Shown here in pieces: positions 48,148 through 57,360 of a stretch of 64,000 nt of DNA (position 1 is its first letter; each line of letters opens with the position of its first letter). The notes below the pieces were generated by a model. It saw only the letters and a program-made list of their open reading frames with translations. It was not told where the DNA came from and did no database searches. Made by a program: the position numbers and the translations under genes. The DNA is from Corynebacterium aurimucosum (GTDB taxonomy: Bacteria; Actinomycetota; Actinomycetes; Mycobacteriales; Mycobacteriaceae), in the NCBI RefSeq assembly GCF_030408555.1, contig NZ_CP047048.1, positions 806,001 through 870,000 on the forward strand, in the 5' to 3' direction.

Positions 48148-48504
48148 ATGAACAACAATCTCACTCTGACAGGCAAAGAGCTCGTCATCGAGCCGCTCGG
48201 GCTTGATAAGCTCTGGTCTTTGACCGGCAGCATCGCGGTTTCGTGGAACCACGTTCGTGGAGCTACTCATGACCCTGGAATGAAGCACGAGCCCAAAGGC
48301 CTTCGAGCACCGGGTCTGCGGGCCGGCCAAAAACTATCGGGCACGTTCCACTCTGACGGTGGACGCCAGTTCTGGAACATTAATGGTTATGAGAACGCTG
48401 TTGTCATCGAGCTTAAAGACGAACGCTTTGACCGGTTGATTGTGTCTCTCGAAAACCCGACTGAGTGCGCGGCTCGCATTAATGAGAAGGCTCAGGCGGA
48501 GTAA
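48148..48504 (+). CDS. Small actinobacterial protein, PH-like or DUF fold, unknown function
   Basis: 118 residues. LWSLTGSIAVSWNHVRGATHDPGM..GLRAPGLRAGQKLSGTFHSDGGRQFWNINGYENAVVIELKDERFDRLIVSLENP is a strand-rich domain common in Actinomycetota beside regulators. RBS AAGGAG 9 nt upstream. It is 11 nt from the TetR gene, so they form an operon. The stretch 48505-48724 shows nothing I can name. Confidence 0.65.
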   Translation: MNNNLTLTGKELVIEPLGLDKLWSLTGSIAVSWNHVRGATHDPGMKHEPKGLRAPGLRAGQKLSGTFHSDGGRQFWNINGYENAVVIELKDERFDRLIVSLENPTECAARINEKAQAE

Positions 48505-48724
48505 GGGCTGTTCTCATCGACTGGGCTGGTCGTTCTTTGTCGCGCATGCTCGGGGATAATCCGCACTTCGATGCAGGAGTGTTTACGCTCACGGTAAATG
48601 GTGGTTGAAACGGGAGAGTCCCACAGACTGAGTCTACGGCCAAGCCTTCATCACAACTGCCATAACCAGATCTACGTGCCTGTTGCCGCAATAGTTATTG
48701 TCCAAAAAGCAAAGGTGTTCCCAA

Positions 48725-49357
48725 CTAACAACGCCGTGCAAGAACGTCTAGATGCGGCCTAATGCCATTCGTGCATCGAGAATGGACAGAAATTCCCTGA
48801 AAGCCAGCCGAGTCCAGCTGCTTGAGAAGCTCTACCTCTGACCAGTAATATGCCTCGGCAATTGCATGCTCGAAGGGGGCACCTTGCTCCCCTAAAAACG
48901 CTCCGAGAAGAAGAGTGCCACCCGGTCTAAGGGTCCTTGCGAATTCAGTTAGAACCAGGCCCCAGTCATCTGGCCGCAAATGAATCAACGAGTACCAAGC
49001 AAGTATCCCCCCGAGACTGGAGGACTTAAGCGGGATCTCCGACAATTCGCCCAAAACGAAGTTGGTGGAGGGAAATCTATTTTTCGCAATTCCAATGAAC
49101 TCTGAGACCATATCAAGCCCGACTACTTCACATTTCAAAGTCCGCAATAAGTCTGCCCAGTGTCCGGGCCCCGACCCCGCATCCAGCACCGGACCATTAA
49201 CCGCCCTTCCCCACTCAGAGATGAGTAAGACGTCCTTAGGGCTCATGTCCTCAATTGATCCCAAGGCTTCGACGTATTCGGGAGCGCGCTTTGCATAAGC
49301 CTGCCTTACGATGTCGTACAACGTGCCTCCGTCAACTCCGTAAAGATTTCCAGTCAT
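48725..49357 (-). CDS. SAM-dependent class I methyltransferase
   Basis: 210 residues from ATG 49357. VLDAGSGPGHWADLLR is the SAM-binding motif I, VVGLDMVSEFIGIAK motif II, and LAWYSLIHLRPDDWGLVLTEFARTLRPGGTLLLGAFLGE the motif IV/V region. The substrate is unknown. The open frame extends 82 codons upstream but that part is not methyltransferase-like and has no RBS, so the internal start is chosen. Start is moderately uncertain. Confidence 0.72.
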   Translation of the reverse strand: MTGNLYGVDGGTLYDIVRQAYAKRAPEYVEALGSIEDMSPKDVLLISEWGRAVNGPVLDAGSGPGHWADLLRTLKCEVVGLDMVSEFIGIAKNRFPSTNFVLGELSEIPLKSSSLGGILAWYSLIHLRPDDWGLVLTEFARTLRPGGTLLLGAFLGEQGAPFEHAIAEAYYWSEVELLKQLDSAGFQGISVHSRCTNGIRPHLDVLARRC

Positions 49358-49599
49358 CTCGACCACTAGAGAGTCTAACTCAATTCCAAGAGTGTATTTT
49401 TGAGTAAACACATTCGGAAAAGAGAGAAAAGTAAGCGAACGAGCCCTGTGGCAGTCTGTTAACGATGCCGCGACCCATTGCAAGTGGGGGGTAATCGAAC
49501 AATCCCTAGCCCAGCTACTCCACAAACGGCCCAGCTGGGCTTCCTCTCGACATTTCGAGTCTTCCGCGCATTGCTGCTGCCCGAAATTGGATGGTTCCG

Positions 49600-50199
49600 T
49601 CAAGACAAGAGTTTCTTGATGCCCTCGGAGAGAATCTCTTGTGGGCTAATGTGGTGCGCCGCATGGAGGCGCGCATAAGTCGGGGATTGTTCGGGGTTGA
49701 TGGCAACACGCTTTTCGTCGGGCGCCATGGGAGCGGTCAGAGCGGCGCCGATCACTAGGTTTGATAACCGGTAGGCAGTTCCCAACGGGTCCGGGACTCC
49801 CTCTCGCTCGAGTAGGACGCACATACGCTCAGAGAGCACTAGGTAAGCAGGGCCTCTGGGGGCGCGCATGCCGATGACCTGACCAGCCCACCGGTGGGTC
49901 GTGAGGTGCGTGAAGAAAGCTTGCATCAGGGTGGGGAGGTCGGCGTTGCTGATCGACTCGGACATTGCGGGGTCATCTGCAAGCGCTGTATCGAGGGCGA
50001 GGTCGAATAGGTCGTCGACTGACTCCACGCGGGAGTACAAGCTAGCTGGGGCGACGCCCACCTGTTGCGCCACAGCTCTCATGGTGAGAGCCCTCAATCC
50101 ACCTTCGTCCAACAGCCTTACCGATGCTCTCGCAACCTCCGCAATATCCACGGCGCGGAGACGCTGCACAGGCTTTCGATTTTCCCAGTAATTCACCAC
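49600..50199 (-). CDS. TetR/AcrR-family regulator
   Basis: 199 residues. VDIAEVARASVRLLDEGGLRALTMRAVAQQVGVAPASLYSRVESVDDLFDLALD is the DNA-binding domain; the C-terminal domain resembles the TetR_C_11-like group. It is divergent from the double acetyltransferase gene across 56 bp, which suggests it controls that gene. Confidence 0.8.
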   Translation of the reverse strand: MVNYWENRKPVQRLRAVDIAEVARASVRLLDEGGLRALTMRAVAQQVGVAPASLYSRVESVDDLFDLALDTALADDPAMSESISNADLPTLMQAFFTHLTTHRWAGQVIGMRAPRGPAYLVLSERMCVLLEREGVPDPLGTAYRLSNLVIGAALTAPMAPDEKRVAINPEQSPTYARLHAAHHISPQEILSEGIKKLLS

Positions 50200-50255
50200 A
50201 CCAGCCTAGCTAAACCTGCTTGAACCACCTATCCGAACTATGTTAGTTTTGGAAC

Positions 50256-51335
50256 ATGCTGGATGCCACCAACCTTCCGATCACTTTTGAGAACACTTGC
50301 CTGCGCCCTCTCTCCGAACTGGACGCAGATGCGTATGCAGCAGGCACCAAAGATGGAGCTGTGCGGCGCTTCGCTCACCTACCTGAACCTGACTACACCC
50401 CCGAGTCCGTGCGACGGATGATCAGTGAAGAGGTCGCGGAAGGCCTCTCGTCCGGCACGTTGGCAGTCCTTGCACTTGCCGACGCCGAGACCGACCAGTT
50501 CGTGGGTTCCATGGTTCTCTTTGATGTCAGCTCCGAGGCTGCAGAGGTCGGATTCTGGATTCATCCCGGTGCGCGAGGGGGTGGGCATGCCCGTCGGGGC
50601 TTGGAACTGGCATCACGCTTTGCGCGCACCAGTGGACTTCGAACCCTGACGGCACGCACGCTTCCGGAAAACAAGGCCTCCCAGCACTGCTTGACGACGG
50701 CGGGATTCCGCGAGACCGGACGAGGCGTAGGGACCACGCCCGCAGGACAGCGCGAAGAGTTGTTCCATTACCAGCGCGATCTCGTGCCCGCATCCAAGTG
50801 GCCGTTGGTGACAGAACGACTTCGACTCCGTCTGCATGAGATGGGCGATGTCGCATGGCTTCACGAGCTGTACTCGCGACCTGACGTTGCTCGTTACCTG
50901 TTGGACGAACCATGGACTGTGGAAGCCACCCGTGACAAGCTCGCGGAGCGGCTATCAAAGACTGACCTCGATGGTGAGACTGCTGCACTTGCACTAGTCA
51001 TCGAGTATGACGGCACCCCGATCGGAGACGTCGCACTGTGGCTCACAGATAAGGAGCACCGCCAGGGCGAGATCGGGTGGGTTCTGAACCCGGTACACGG
51101 TGGGCAAGGATTCGCTAGTGAAGCCGTTCGCGCGGTACTTGCCCTCGGGTTTGACCATTACCATCTCCACCGCATTACCGCACAGATGGATGCCCGCAAT
51201 AGTGCCTCGGCAGCACTTGCTAACCGCGTTGGGCTCCGGCTCGAAGCGCATCACGTCCAGGACTGGTTTAGCAAGGGTGAATGGACCGATACCCTCGTTT
51301 ACGCGCGGCTTGCCTCCGAGAACATAAGCCAATGA
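50256..51335 (+). CDS. Tandem GNAT N-acetyltransferase
   Basis: 359 residues with two GNAT domains. Domain 1 (about 10-170) has VGFWIHPGARGGGHARRGLELASRFA, the acetyl-CoA-binding P-loop-like motif; domain 2 (about 185-350) has IGWVLNPVHGGQGFASEAVRAVLALGFDHYHLHRITAQMDARNSASAAL. Both domains resemble RimJ/RimL-type enzymes. A detoxifying or resistance acetyltransferase is plausible given the divergent TetR gene, but the substrate is unknown. Confidence 0.82.
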   Translation: MLDATNLPITFENTCLRPLSELDADAYAAGTKDGAVRRFAHLPEPDYTPESVRRMISEEVAEGLSSGTLAVLALADAETDQFVGSMVLFDVSSEAAEVGFWIHPGARGGGHARRGLELASRFARTSGLRTLTARTLPENKASQHCLTTAGFRETGRGVGTTPAGQREELFHYQRDLVPASKWPLVTERLRLRLHEMGDVAWLHELYSRPDVARYLLDEPWTVEATRDKLAERLSKTDLDGETAALALVIEYDGTPIGDVALWLTDKEHRQGEIGWVLNPVHGGQGFASEAVRAVLALGFDHYHLHRITAQMDARNSASAALANRVGLRLEAHHVQDWFSKGEWTDTLVYARLASENISQ

Positions 51336-51648
51336 ATGGCGTCTGATTTGAAATGAGCAGCGGTTGGATGTCTTAGCGGGTAGCGATTCCTAGTCGCATT
51401 TTCGGCCACAGCTCTCTGATGGCAGTCCCTGCACAACGCAAAACGCCTCAAATTTTTGCAGGTAGAAGCGTTTGGTGTGTTGAGGGGTTGTTTGAACAGT
51501 CAAACCAGATTCTTCGAACTCGGGAGATTCGGATATTCACTCTCCCAGCCGATATGCCGGTCTCGGTTGAAGTTGATTCCCTAGTAGGATACCCGCCGAT
51601 TCCCTACTTTGGCAGGGGACGAGTGTTAGGGGCCGAATCGTGCTCTGA
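51336..51648. other. Intergenic stretch without a convincing gene
   Basis: A 77-codon frame at 51419-51652 has no RBS or domain. I see no RNA gene or clear terminator. CTCCC/GGGAG and inverted CGTTTG-like pieces are too short to call. Confidence 0.5.
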
Positions 51649-52152
51649 CTAGGTATTACGCTTGGTGGTGGGGGAGACTTGATGATCGGGGTCATACCAG
51701 AGGATTCGGAACACATCGCCCGTCCGGAATCCCCAGAGGCGCACCGTTCCCTGTATTCGGAACCGGTAAAGTGATTCCTCGTCGGAGTGTCCTAGTTCAA
51801 TCAGCCGTTCCTGCGCGAGTTTATGAATCGAAGTAACGTCCTGGCGGTGGTGCATGCGATGTCCAGTACCCGACCCGGCGCTCCAGACCTCTTTCCATTT
51901 CTTCGCGGACATGTCCGATAGAAAATTTAGTAATTGTTTAGTTTCGGGAGGGGTTAAGTCCCAGCGACACCCCAACTTGTTGAATCCAGTGTCGACTGTC
52001 TGTGCCGTCCAACGAACGGGTCTATCCATAAAGTCGCCATTCGGGGATTGTTGGGATAGTGACTTTCTAGTTGGGGGAGCGGAGACAGGAGCCAGACGCT
52101 TCTTTCTGTTGTTTTCCTGTCTCTTGGCTTTCTTGCGATCTCTTTTCTTCAT
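51649..52152 (-). CDS. Putative toxin of a Panacea-type TA pair (RelE-like C-terminus)
   Basis: 167 residues. A very basic N-terminus (MKKRDRKKAKRQENNRKKR) precedes a domain whose C-terminal half, IHKLAQERLIELGHSDEESLYRFRIQGTVRLWGFRTGDVFRILWYDPDHQVSPT, matches the pattern of small proteins encoded after Panacea genes: alternating strands with FRIQG, RLWGFR and ILWYDPDH. The ATG directly follows the Panacea stop codon, giving strict translational coupling. Toxicity, an RNase-like (RelE superfamily) fold and the TA role are inference. Confidence 0.55.
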   Translation of the reverse strand: MKKRDRKKAKRQENNRKKRLAPVSAPPTRKSLSQQSPNGDFMDRPVRWTAQTVDTGFNKLGCRWDLTPPETKQLLNFLSDMSAKKWKEVWSAGSGTGHRMHHRQDVTSIHKLAQERLIELGHSDEESLYRFRIQGTVRLWGFRTGDVFRILWYDPDHQVSPTTKRNT

Positions 52153-52611
52153 CTACAGCGGAACGGATTCTTCCGCCAACTTACCGCCGTAGAAGTCCTG
52201 GACAACGTCAAGGTCGATTGGGTTACTGCTTGCGGCACCCTCGGGAATGTCTTCACGGGCCTGCCGCCAAGGACGCTCACTATGAGTGAGGTCGCTTAGT
52301 TGCTGGCCGGATAGGTTGCCGTAGGCTTCGATTACAGCGTCGACGGTTTCTTTTTCGGAATCGGTGAGTCCTGCGGACATACCGATTCCCGATTCGGGTC
52401 CAACTGTGAACCTTCCGCTGTGTTCGCGGAAAAGGTCTCTGACAACCGGACCATTTGCCCAGGCTTCAATGCGTGAGTCGAAGAGTGGTATCTCGTCCCA
52501 AACCAAATTCCAGGCTTGGGAGTAGTAGACGAGTTTCTGAAGTTTCATAGTTGTAACCGGGGTCTTCATTTGCTCCAAGATGTACTGTGCAACGTCTAAA
52601 ACTCGCGCCAT
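52153..52611 (-). CDS. Panacea-domain protein (DUF4065/SocA-like), probable antitoxin
   Basis: 152 residues from ATG 52611, which has AAAGGAG 5-12 nt upstream. MARVLDVAQYILEQMKTPVTTMKLQKLVYYSQAWNLVWDEIPLFDSRIEAWANGPVVRDLFREHSG contains the DUF4065 signature (MKLQKLVYYSQ, IEAWANGPV) of the Panacea domain, which is known as a chaperone-like antitoxin module that pairs with many different toxins. It ends directly before the downstream gene. Confidence 0.8.
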   Translation of the reverse strand: MARVLDVAQYILEQMKTPVTTMKLQKLVYYSQAWNLVWDEIPLFDSRIEAWANGPVVRDLFREHSGRFTVGPESGIGMSAGLTDSEKETVDAVIEAYGNLSGQQLSDLTHSERPWRQAREDIPEGAASSNPIDLDVVQDFYGGKLAEESVPL

Positions 52612-52729
52612 GACTACTCCTTTCTCTGCTAGGAATCTAAAACCCATTATTCTCGCTGACGGCTCACTTCACATAATCCAACACGATTTAGAGGATTTGG
52701 ATTCCTCATGTCCCCCTTTCCGGGGTTGT

Positions 52730-53119
52730 CTACTCCATCACATCTCGCACGACCTCGGCGTACTCGTGGTCAATGTCTAGGTCGAGTACTCGAATCTCGT
52801 CGATGGTGAGGTCGCCCTCGCTAACCGCAATACTAATGGGGACAATGTTCTCGATAGAGAAAACCATTTCTTGCAACTCCCGGTCGATGTGCTTCCGGGG
52901 CGCGATGAAGTCGAAAGAGATGTGACTGACCAACCCGTCATTCTGGTCATTGGCCTTTATGCGAACCCCGGCGGGGAGTCGCTTGCCCGACGGGGCGGTG
53001 AGGGCGGCACCAGAAAACATCGGTTTAGCCCATGCTTCATAATCGGGAATCGTCAGCCAGTACCGCTCGGAGTTGAGCACGTCAATCTCGATGGTTGTAG
53101 TGCGGTATCGCGTCCGCAT
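52730..53119 (-). CDS. Unknown small protein in the accessory region
   Basis: 129 residues starting at ATG 53119 with a strong AGGAGG upstream. Strand-rich, acidic (TTIEIDVLNSERYWLTIPDYEAW..., ISFDFIAPRKHIDRELQEMVFSIENIVPIS). No domain recognised. It lies upstream of the Panacea gene on the same strand and could be in one transcript with it. Confidence 0.6.
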   Translation of the reverse strand: MRTRYRTTTIEIDVLNSERYWLTIPDYEAWAKPMFSGAALTAPSGKRLPAGVRIKANDQNDGLVSHISFDFIAPRKHIDRELQEMVFSIENIVPISIAVSEGDLTIDEIRVLDLDIDHEYAEVVRDVME

Positions 53120-53248
53120 AGTAGCCTCCTGTAGGAAAATCGGGCCCCGAAAGTGCGGGTATTCGGGGTGAACGTCGTTCGTTCGGCGTCAGTATGACTC
53201 ACGTTCCCGACACGTATCTCCCGATTGCGAACAAGAGTTCTAATTCGC

Positions 53249-53839
53249 CTACATCGCGCCGAACATTGTCAGCACGGCTCTTCCTGCGGCTCCAAGCGAT
53301 GTCAAGACTGTTCCGGCGTCACTCGCGACGGATAACCCTCGGCGCAGCCCGTCCACAACTCGCGCCGGTTCCTTGCCTCCTTGGGTTTCTTCTTCAACTG
53401 CGTCAGCTATCTCGGTCAGACCGTCCTCGCGCAAAACGGTGACCAGATTTCGTACCTGCTCGGGCGTCACCTGCACAGTAATGGTCTGCTCGTTGTTGAT
53501 ACCCACCTGACCGCCGTGGACGTCGCCTGTCACGTTGACCGTGTTGGTAGTTGTCGATGAGCCACTCCGTGCGCGAAGATAGTCACCTACAGATTGGCCC
53601 GTGTAGACGAGTGCTTGTCCCTCACCGGTGAGTCCTCCCACGAATAGGGAGTGACCCGCGTCCGACATCATCGTTACTAACCCGGTATCCCGGAGCATAA
53701 AACCGGCTCTTTGCAGTTCCTTCGCGGTGAAATCGCAATAGCGAGCGAGTTCGCCGAAGGTAGTAGAGATTTTTTCGTATTCTTGACCATCGAGGTAATT
53801 TAACAGCCAGTCCGCAGGGGCGAATCGGTTTGTGCTCAT
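53249..53839 (-). CDS. Unknown protein with GDVHGGQVGI motif (defence-associated type)
   Basis: 196 residues from ATG 53839; AGAGGAGA upstream. The N-terminus (about 1-75) looks like a winged helix (WLLNYLDGQEYEKISTTFGELARYCDFTAKELQRAGFMLRDTGLV). NTVNVTGDVHGGQVGINNEQTITV in the middle is a short beta-rich repeat motif found in AbiTii-like and other bacterial defence-associated proteins. A helical segment with hydrophobic residues ends the protein. Function unknown. Confidence 0.6.
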   Translation of the reverse strand: MSTNRFAPADWLLNYLDGQEYEKISTTFGELARYCDFTAKELQRAGFMLRDTGLVTMMSDAGHSLFVGGLTGEGQALVYTGQSVGDYLRARSGSSTTTNTVNVTGDVHGGQVGINNEQTITVQVTPEQVRNLVTVLREDGLTEIADAVEEETQGGKEPARVVDGLRRGLSVASDAGTVLTSLGAAGRAVLTMFGAM

Positions 53840-53971
53840 ATTCTGTGTCTCCTCTATACTTGTTGTGGTTTAAGGGTCGTTGGCCCGCAAGTATTGGCGC
53901 TTGAACTGCAAGCGGATAAGCGGCACCGAGGCTGCGTCCCGGTTTGCGAGGTACTCCTTCGGGAAACCATC

Positions 53972-54009
53972 CAAGAAAAACAGTCGGGAGGTTGAGCACC
54001 TCCCGGCTG
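53972..54009 (-). terminator. Rho-independent terminator of the restriction operon
   Basis: On the minus strand CAGCCGGGAGGT and ACCTCCCGACTG pair over 12 bp with one G-U, followed by TTTTTC, 17 nt after the res stop. Confidence 0.85.
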
Positions 54010-54025
54010 TGTCTCGGTCTCTCGA

Positions 54026-56561
54026 TTAGGAGTAATCCGTCGCCACGTCCAACGAGTACACACCCACAGTACTACTCGCGTTCTTCACAGCGTTGCGGAC
54101 AACCTCCTGCTGCTGCATGTCCACCACCCGGTACCTCCCATCAATCTCGGCGACTGCCTCGATACGACCAAACGCCTCACCGTGGGGCTCCGCGTAGCGG
54201 GCAAGACCCAGGAGTTTTGCCTGCGCGTCGCCCAGATGTGTGCCGTGCGCATCAATAATGTTCATCTCCACACCGTCGCCGCGCTTGGTGAAGAAGATGA
54301 AGTCGGGACACATCGCGCGCCACTCGTCCTTGTAGAGGTAGGGCACCACCACACTCGACGAGCCGGCACGAGACGGGTTGCGGTACCAGTACAAGTTCTT
54401 ATCGTGCGCCTGCTCGACTTCGCGGACGTGCTGCTCCCGGGTGTTCAACTTGACCGGGAACACGCCCTTGTCGTCCGCTATGGCATGGCCCTTGTACGTC
54501 GCAGCGGTGTAGACGTACTTGTCGCGTATCGGCTCACCGTCAGCGCCGCGAACCTGCTCGCGCTGCACCACGATTTTGCTCAGCAACACGAAATCGGTCG
54601 TGAGTGTCTCCGCGCCGGAGGCGATGACGCGCTCGTAGTGCGAACGCTCCTCGTCGGACAGCGCCTTTCGCGCGGTGCGGGTTTCGGTCAGCCGGGTCCT
54701 CACGCGGGTCGCCGTGTCCATGCGCACGCGGTCCACAACTTCGTCAACCCACCCCGCGGCAATGCCTTGCAGCGTAGCGTCGTAGGTGTCCATCGGGGTT
54801 TCGGGTCGTCGATAAGGGAGCTGATGTACTTCTTCAACTGCCTGCCGGACAGGCCGTGTTCGGCCATCTTCTGTGACTGCTGAATCGAACGGTCGTCGGC
54901 GCCATCGCCTACAATAGCCGTCACATCCCGAAGTGAGGCAGTCTCAATGTCGCGTTTCGCGTCCTCGACTTTGTCCTCGAACATGGCGACAGCACTGCGA
55001 ATCGCGCTGGTCATAAAGGCGCCGGCCTGTGCGGCGCACCCCTCGACAATGCCGTGCTGACTAAGCAAGAGCGAGAATTCGTTGAGCCGCCTGACGTCGT
55101 CTCGAATCGTCCTCGGCACGGCATAGGTCGGCACAGCAGAAAGCGCGCGCCACAGGGGCCTTGTCGTCCTCCACCTCGGGGTTCGGCCGAGCGGGATTGC
55201 GTCGATGAGGACGGTCGGCAGCAGCGTGCCGCCGCCACCGAACTTGCCCTTGCTAATACGTCCCGCCACAGCAGTGGTGGTTTCCTCGTCGAAGCGTGGC
55301 AAGAGGCACTAGGTTGAGTACAGTAGGCCGTTGCCCTAGATACGACGAGCCAGCGGAGAGCGCACCATGCGACCAATAGTCTGCGTGATGTGGGTCTGGT
55401 CCTTGGCTGGCCGAAGCGTCACCAGCACCTCCGCGCGCGGGCAGTTCCAACCCGTCGAGATAGCGGTCTTGGCGAACACGACGCGGAGTCGCTCACGTCC
55501 CTGGACTTTGTCCGGCTCGACATACGGAATGTGCATGGAGCCGGGCAATGCGATGTCCTAGTGTTCGCCGAGCACGTTGCAAAACGCCTCCGGTGCGGTG
55601 TCGATGGTGTCGGCAATCGTAGAGACCCAGCGTTGGAAGTCCTCCGGTTTCGCGCCGTCCGGCACTTGGGCCACCATCAGCGGAATCACGTCGGCCAACT
55701 GTTCGTCGCCCGCGGTGTACTCGGCCCATGCCGCGTACGAGAGCGCGAGTTTCTCGGCGCCCGCGGGCAACACGGTGGTCTCAAAGTCACCGACCTCGGT
55801 GGGGAAAGTGAGCACAATCTCGTCCTTGATAATGCCATAGTCCCGCACCCTCGCCGGGTCGACCTCCACATTCGAGATGGTGTCGCGGTCGGCGATAGTG
55901 CCCGTCGTCTCCTCGAACCGCTCCGGGGTGGCGGAGATACCGAAAAGAATTGGCAACGGGGGAGCGCCGTGTGCACCATCGACAAGTCTTCGCACGATGG
56001 TGTTCCGGTTCTTTGGGTTCATGCCCCTGTGCGCCTCGTCAAGAAACATGTAGACCACAGTGCCGCCGTCTGCGGTGTTTCGCAGCTCATCCCAAAAATT
56101 GTGCTGGGCGGTATCAGGGCGCGCCAGAAGCGCCTCTTGGTCGTCGTCCTGGGCGCCGCGTACGAGGTGACCGTTCTTCGAGAGTTTGTCGGAGTTGAGG
56201 AAGTAGACCATGCCGGGGTTGAGGCGTTCTGCGGCTAAGTCCGACTCGATGGTCTGGGTTCTCAACGCCAGGACCTCGCTTGCACGAATAAGGCTTTTGC
56301 GGGATTGTTCGTTCAGGCTCGGCTCCTCGGAGAACCACAGAATCGTCGCGTTGGGGTCGGGCTCGAAGAGGTTATCCTCACGTCCCTCGAAAATGGTCTC
56401 GATGACCGCCGCGGCCATAACCGTCTTGCCAGCGCCGGGTAGTGGCTGGCAGTGCGAAGGCGGACGGAGTGCCGTCGAACTCGAAGTTTCGCCTGGCGCG
56501 GGTAGTTCTGCAGCACCTCGCGCACGGCGTCTTCCTGGTAGTCCTTGAGAATACAGCGCAT
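54026..56561 (-). pseudogene. Degraded DEAD/DEAH helicase, Type III-like restriction (Res) subunit
   Basis: ATG at 56561 starts MRCILKDYQEDAVREVLQN, the N-terminus of restriction helicases. Frame breaks occur near 56490 and 56438; the second is an extra C in what should read ACCGGCGCTGGCAAGACG, breaking the Walker A TGAGKT. The helicase core MAAAVIETIFEG..., DEAHRGM (DEAH box), FGISATPERF (motif III) and TQTIGRMVRSPLARRI (motif VI) is preserved. In-frame TAG codons lie at 55558-55560, 55336-55338 and 55309-55311, and a 1-nt loss near 54802 shifts into the C-terminal part (DTYDATLQGIAAGWVDEVVDRV...DFIFFTKRGDGVEMNIIDAHG) ending at 54026. The residual sequence is well conserved apart from these lesions. 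Confidence 0.75.
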
Positions 56562-56564
56562 GGC

Positions 56565-57360
56565 CTATGCGTACCTTCCTGTGTTGACCTCGAAGTTTGT
56601 CAGATACGACTCGTAAAGGCGCACAGTTTCGATACCGCTGGGCAAAAGGCCCGCGACGTGCTGGAACTGACGACGGTCGTCGGTGATGATGTAAATGAGG
56701 CCTGAGCGCTTGTCCTCGTCCTCGGCGATGAAGTCGTCGAGATAGTCGAGCGACTCGATGACCCCGTAGTAGGCCGACCCCCGTAGCCCTTGTCGGTAGG
56801 TCGTCGATGACCGAGCCTTGTTGGCCTGCGCGCAGCCACAGCGGGGGAGCGATACAGCTAAACCCGCGCGCGAGTTGGTTTGCCAGCGGGTCCTCGTAAG
56901 TGAGCGTGAAGAACTTGGCGTTGGCTTAGATGCCGACGGAGAATTCCGAACCGTCTTCACGGCGGCCGCTGATAATCGTTCGGGTGCGTGGCTTAGTGAC
57001 ATATTCGTAAACACCTTGGGATTCCCACTCGATGTCACCCTTGCGTAGACCGGCATTGGTCATCGCGGCAGCTTTCTTCTTACCGACCTCGTTATTTGTC
57101 ACGACAATCGCGCGACGTTTTGACGCGGAACGTTGATTGATAAGTGCTACCGCCTCCAGCGTGGAACCGGAGCCGCCTAAAAAGTCGAGGACCACGCCGT
57201 CCTTTGGGGTGCAGACCTCAATCCAGTCTGCGAGTACGGTGACGTCCTTGGGATTAGGGAAACGCTTTTCTTTGAACACGCACTTATGGACGCCTTTGTC
57301 GTTCCAGAACAGATGACGAGAACCGTGCGTCCGTTGCCTGTCGAACGTGGATAGGAGGGC
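56565..57360 (-). pseudogene. Truncated, broken Type III-like adenine DNA methyltransferase (Mod), 3' part
   Basis: Only the C-terminal part remains, from about 57360. LADWIEVCTPKDGVVLDFLGGSGSTLEAVALINQ contains the FxGxG-like SAM motif (DFLGGSGST), and RAIVVTNNEVGKKKAAAMTNAG... follows. A TAA at 56926-56928 interrupts SVGI*ANAKFFTLTYEDP, and a frameshift near 56790 precedes GLRGSAYYGVIESLDYLDDFI...VRLYESYLTNFEVNTGRYA and the natural TAG at 56565. It is 3 nt upstream of the Res start, so both formed one operon. The N-terminal part is missing at an IS481-like remnant. Confidence 0.7.

Noticed and set aside
49358..49603. N-terminal extension of the methyltransferase frame
   Set aside because: Not similar to methyltransferases and lacking an RBS; the internal ATG at 49357 is better.
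51419..51652. 77-codon plus-strand frame
   Set aside because: No RBS, no recognisable domain, and it overlaps the end of the toxin-like gene.
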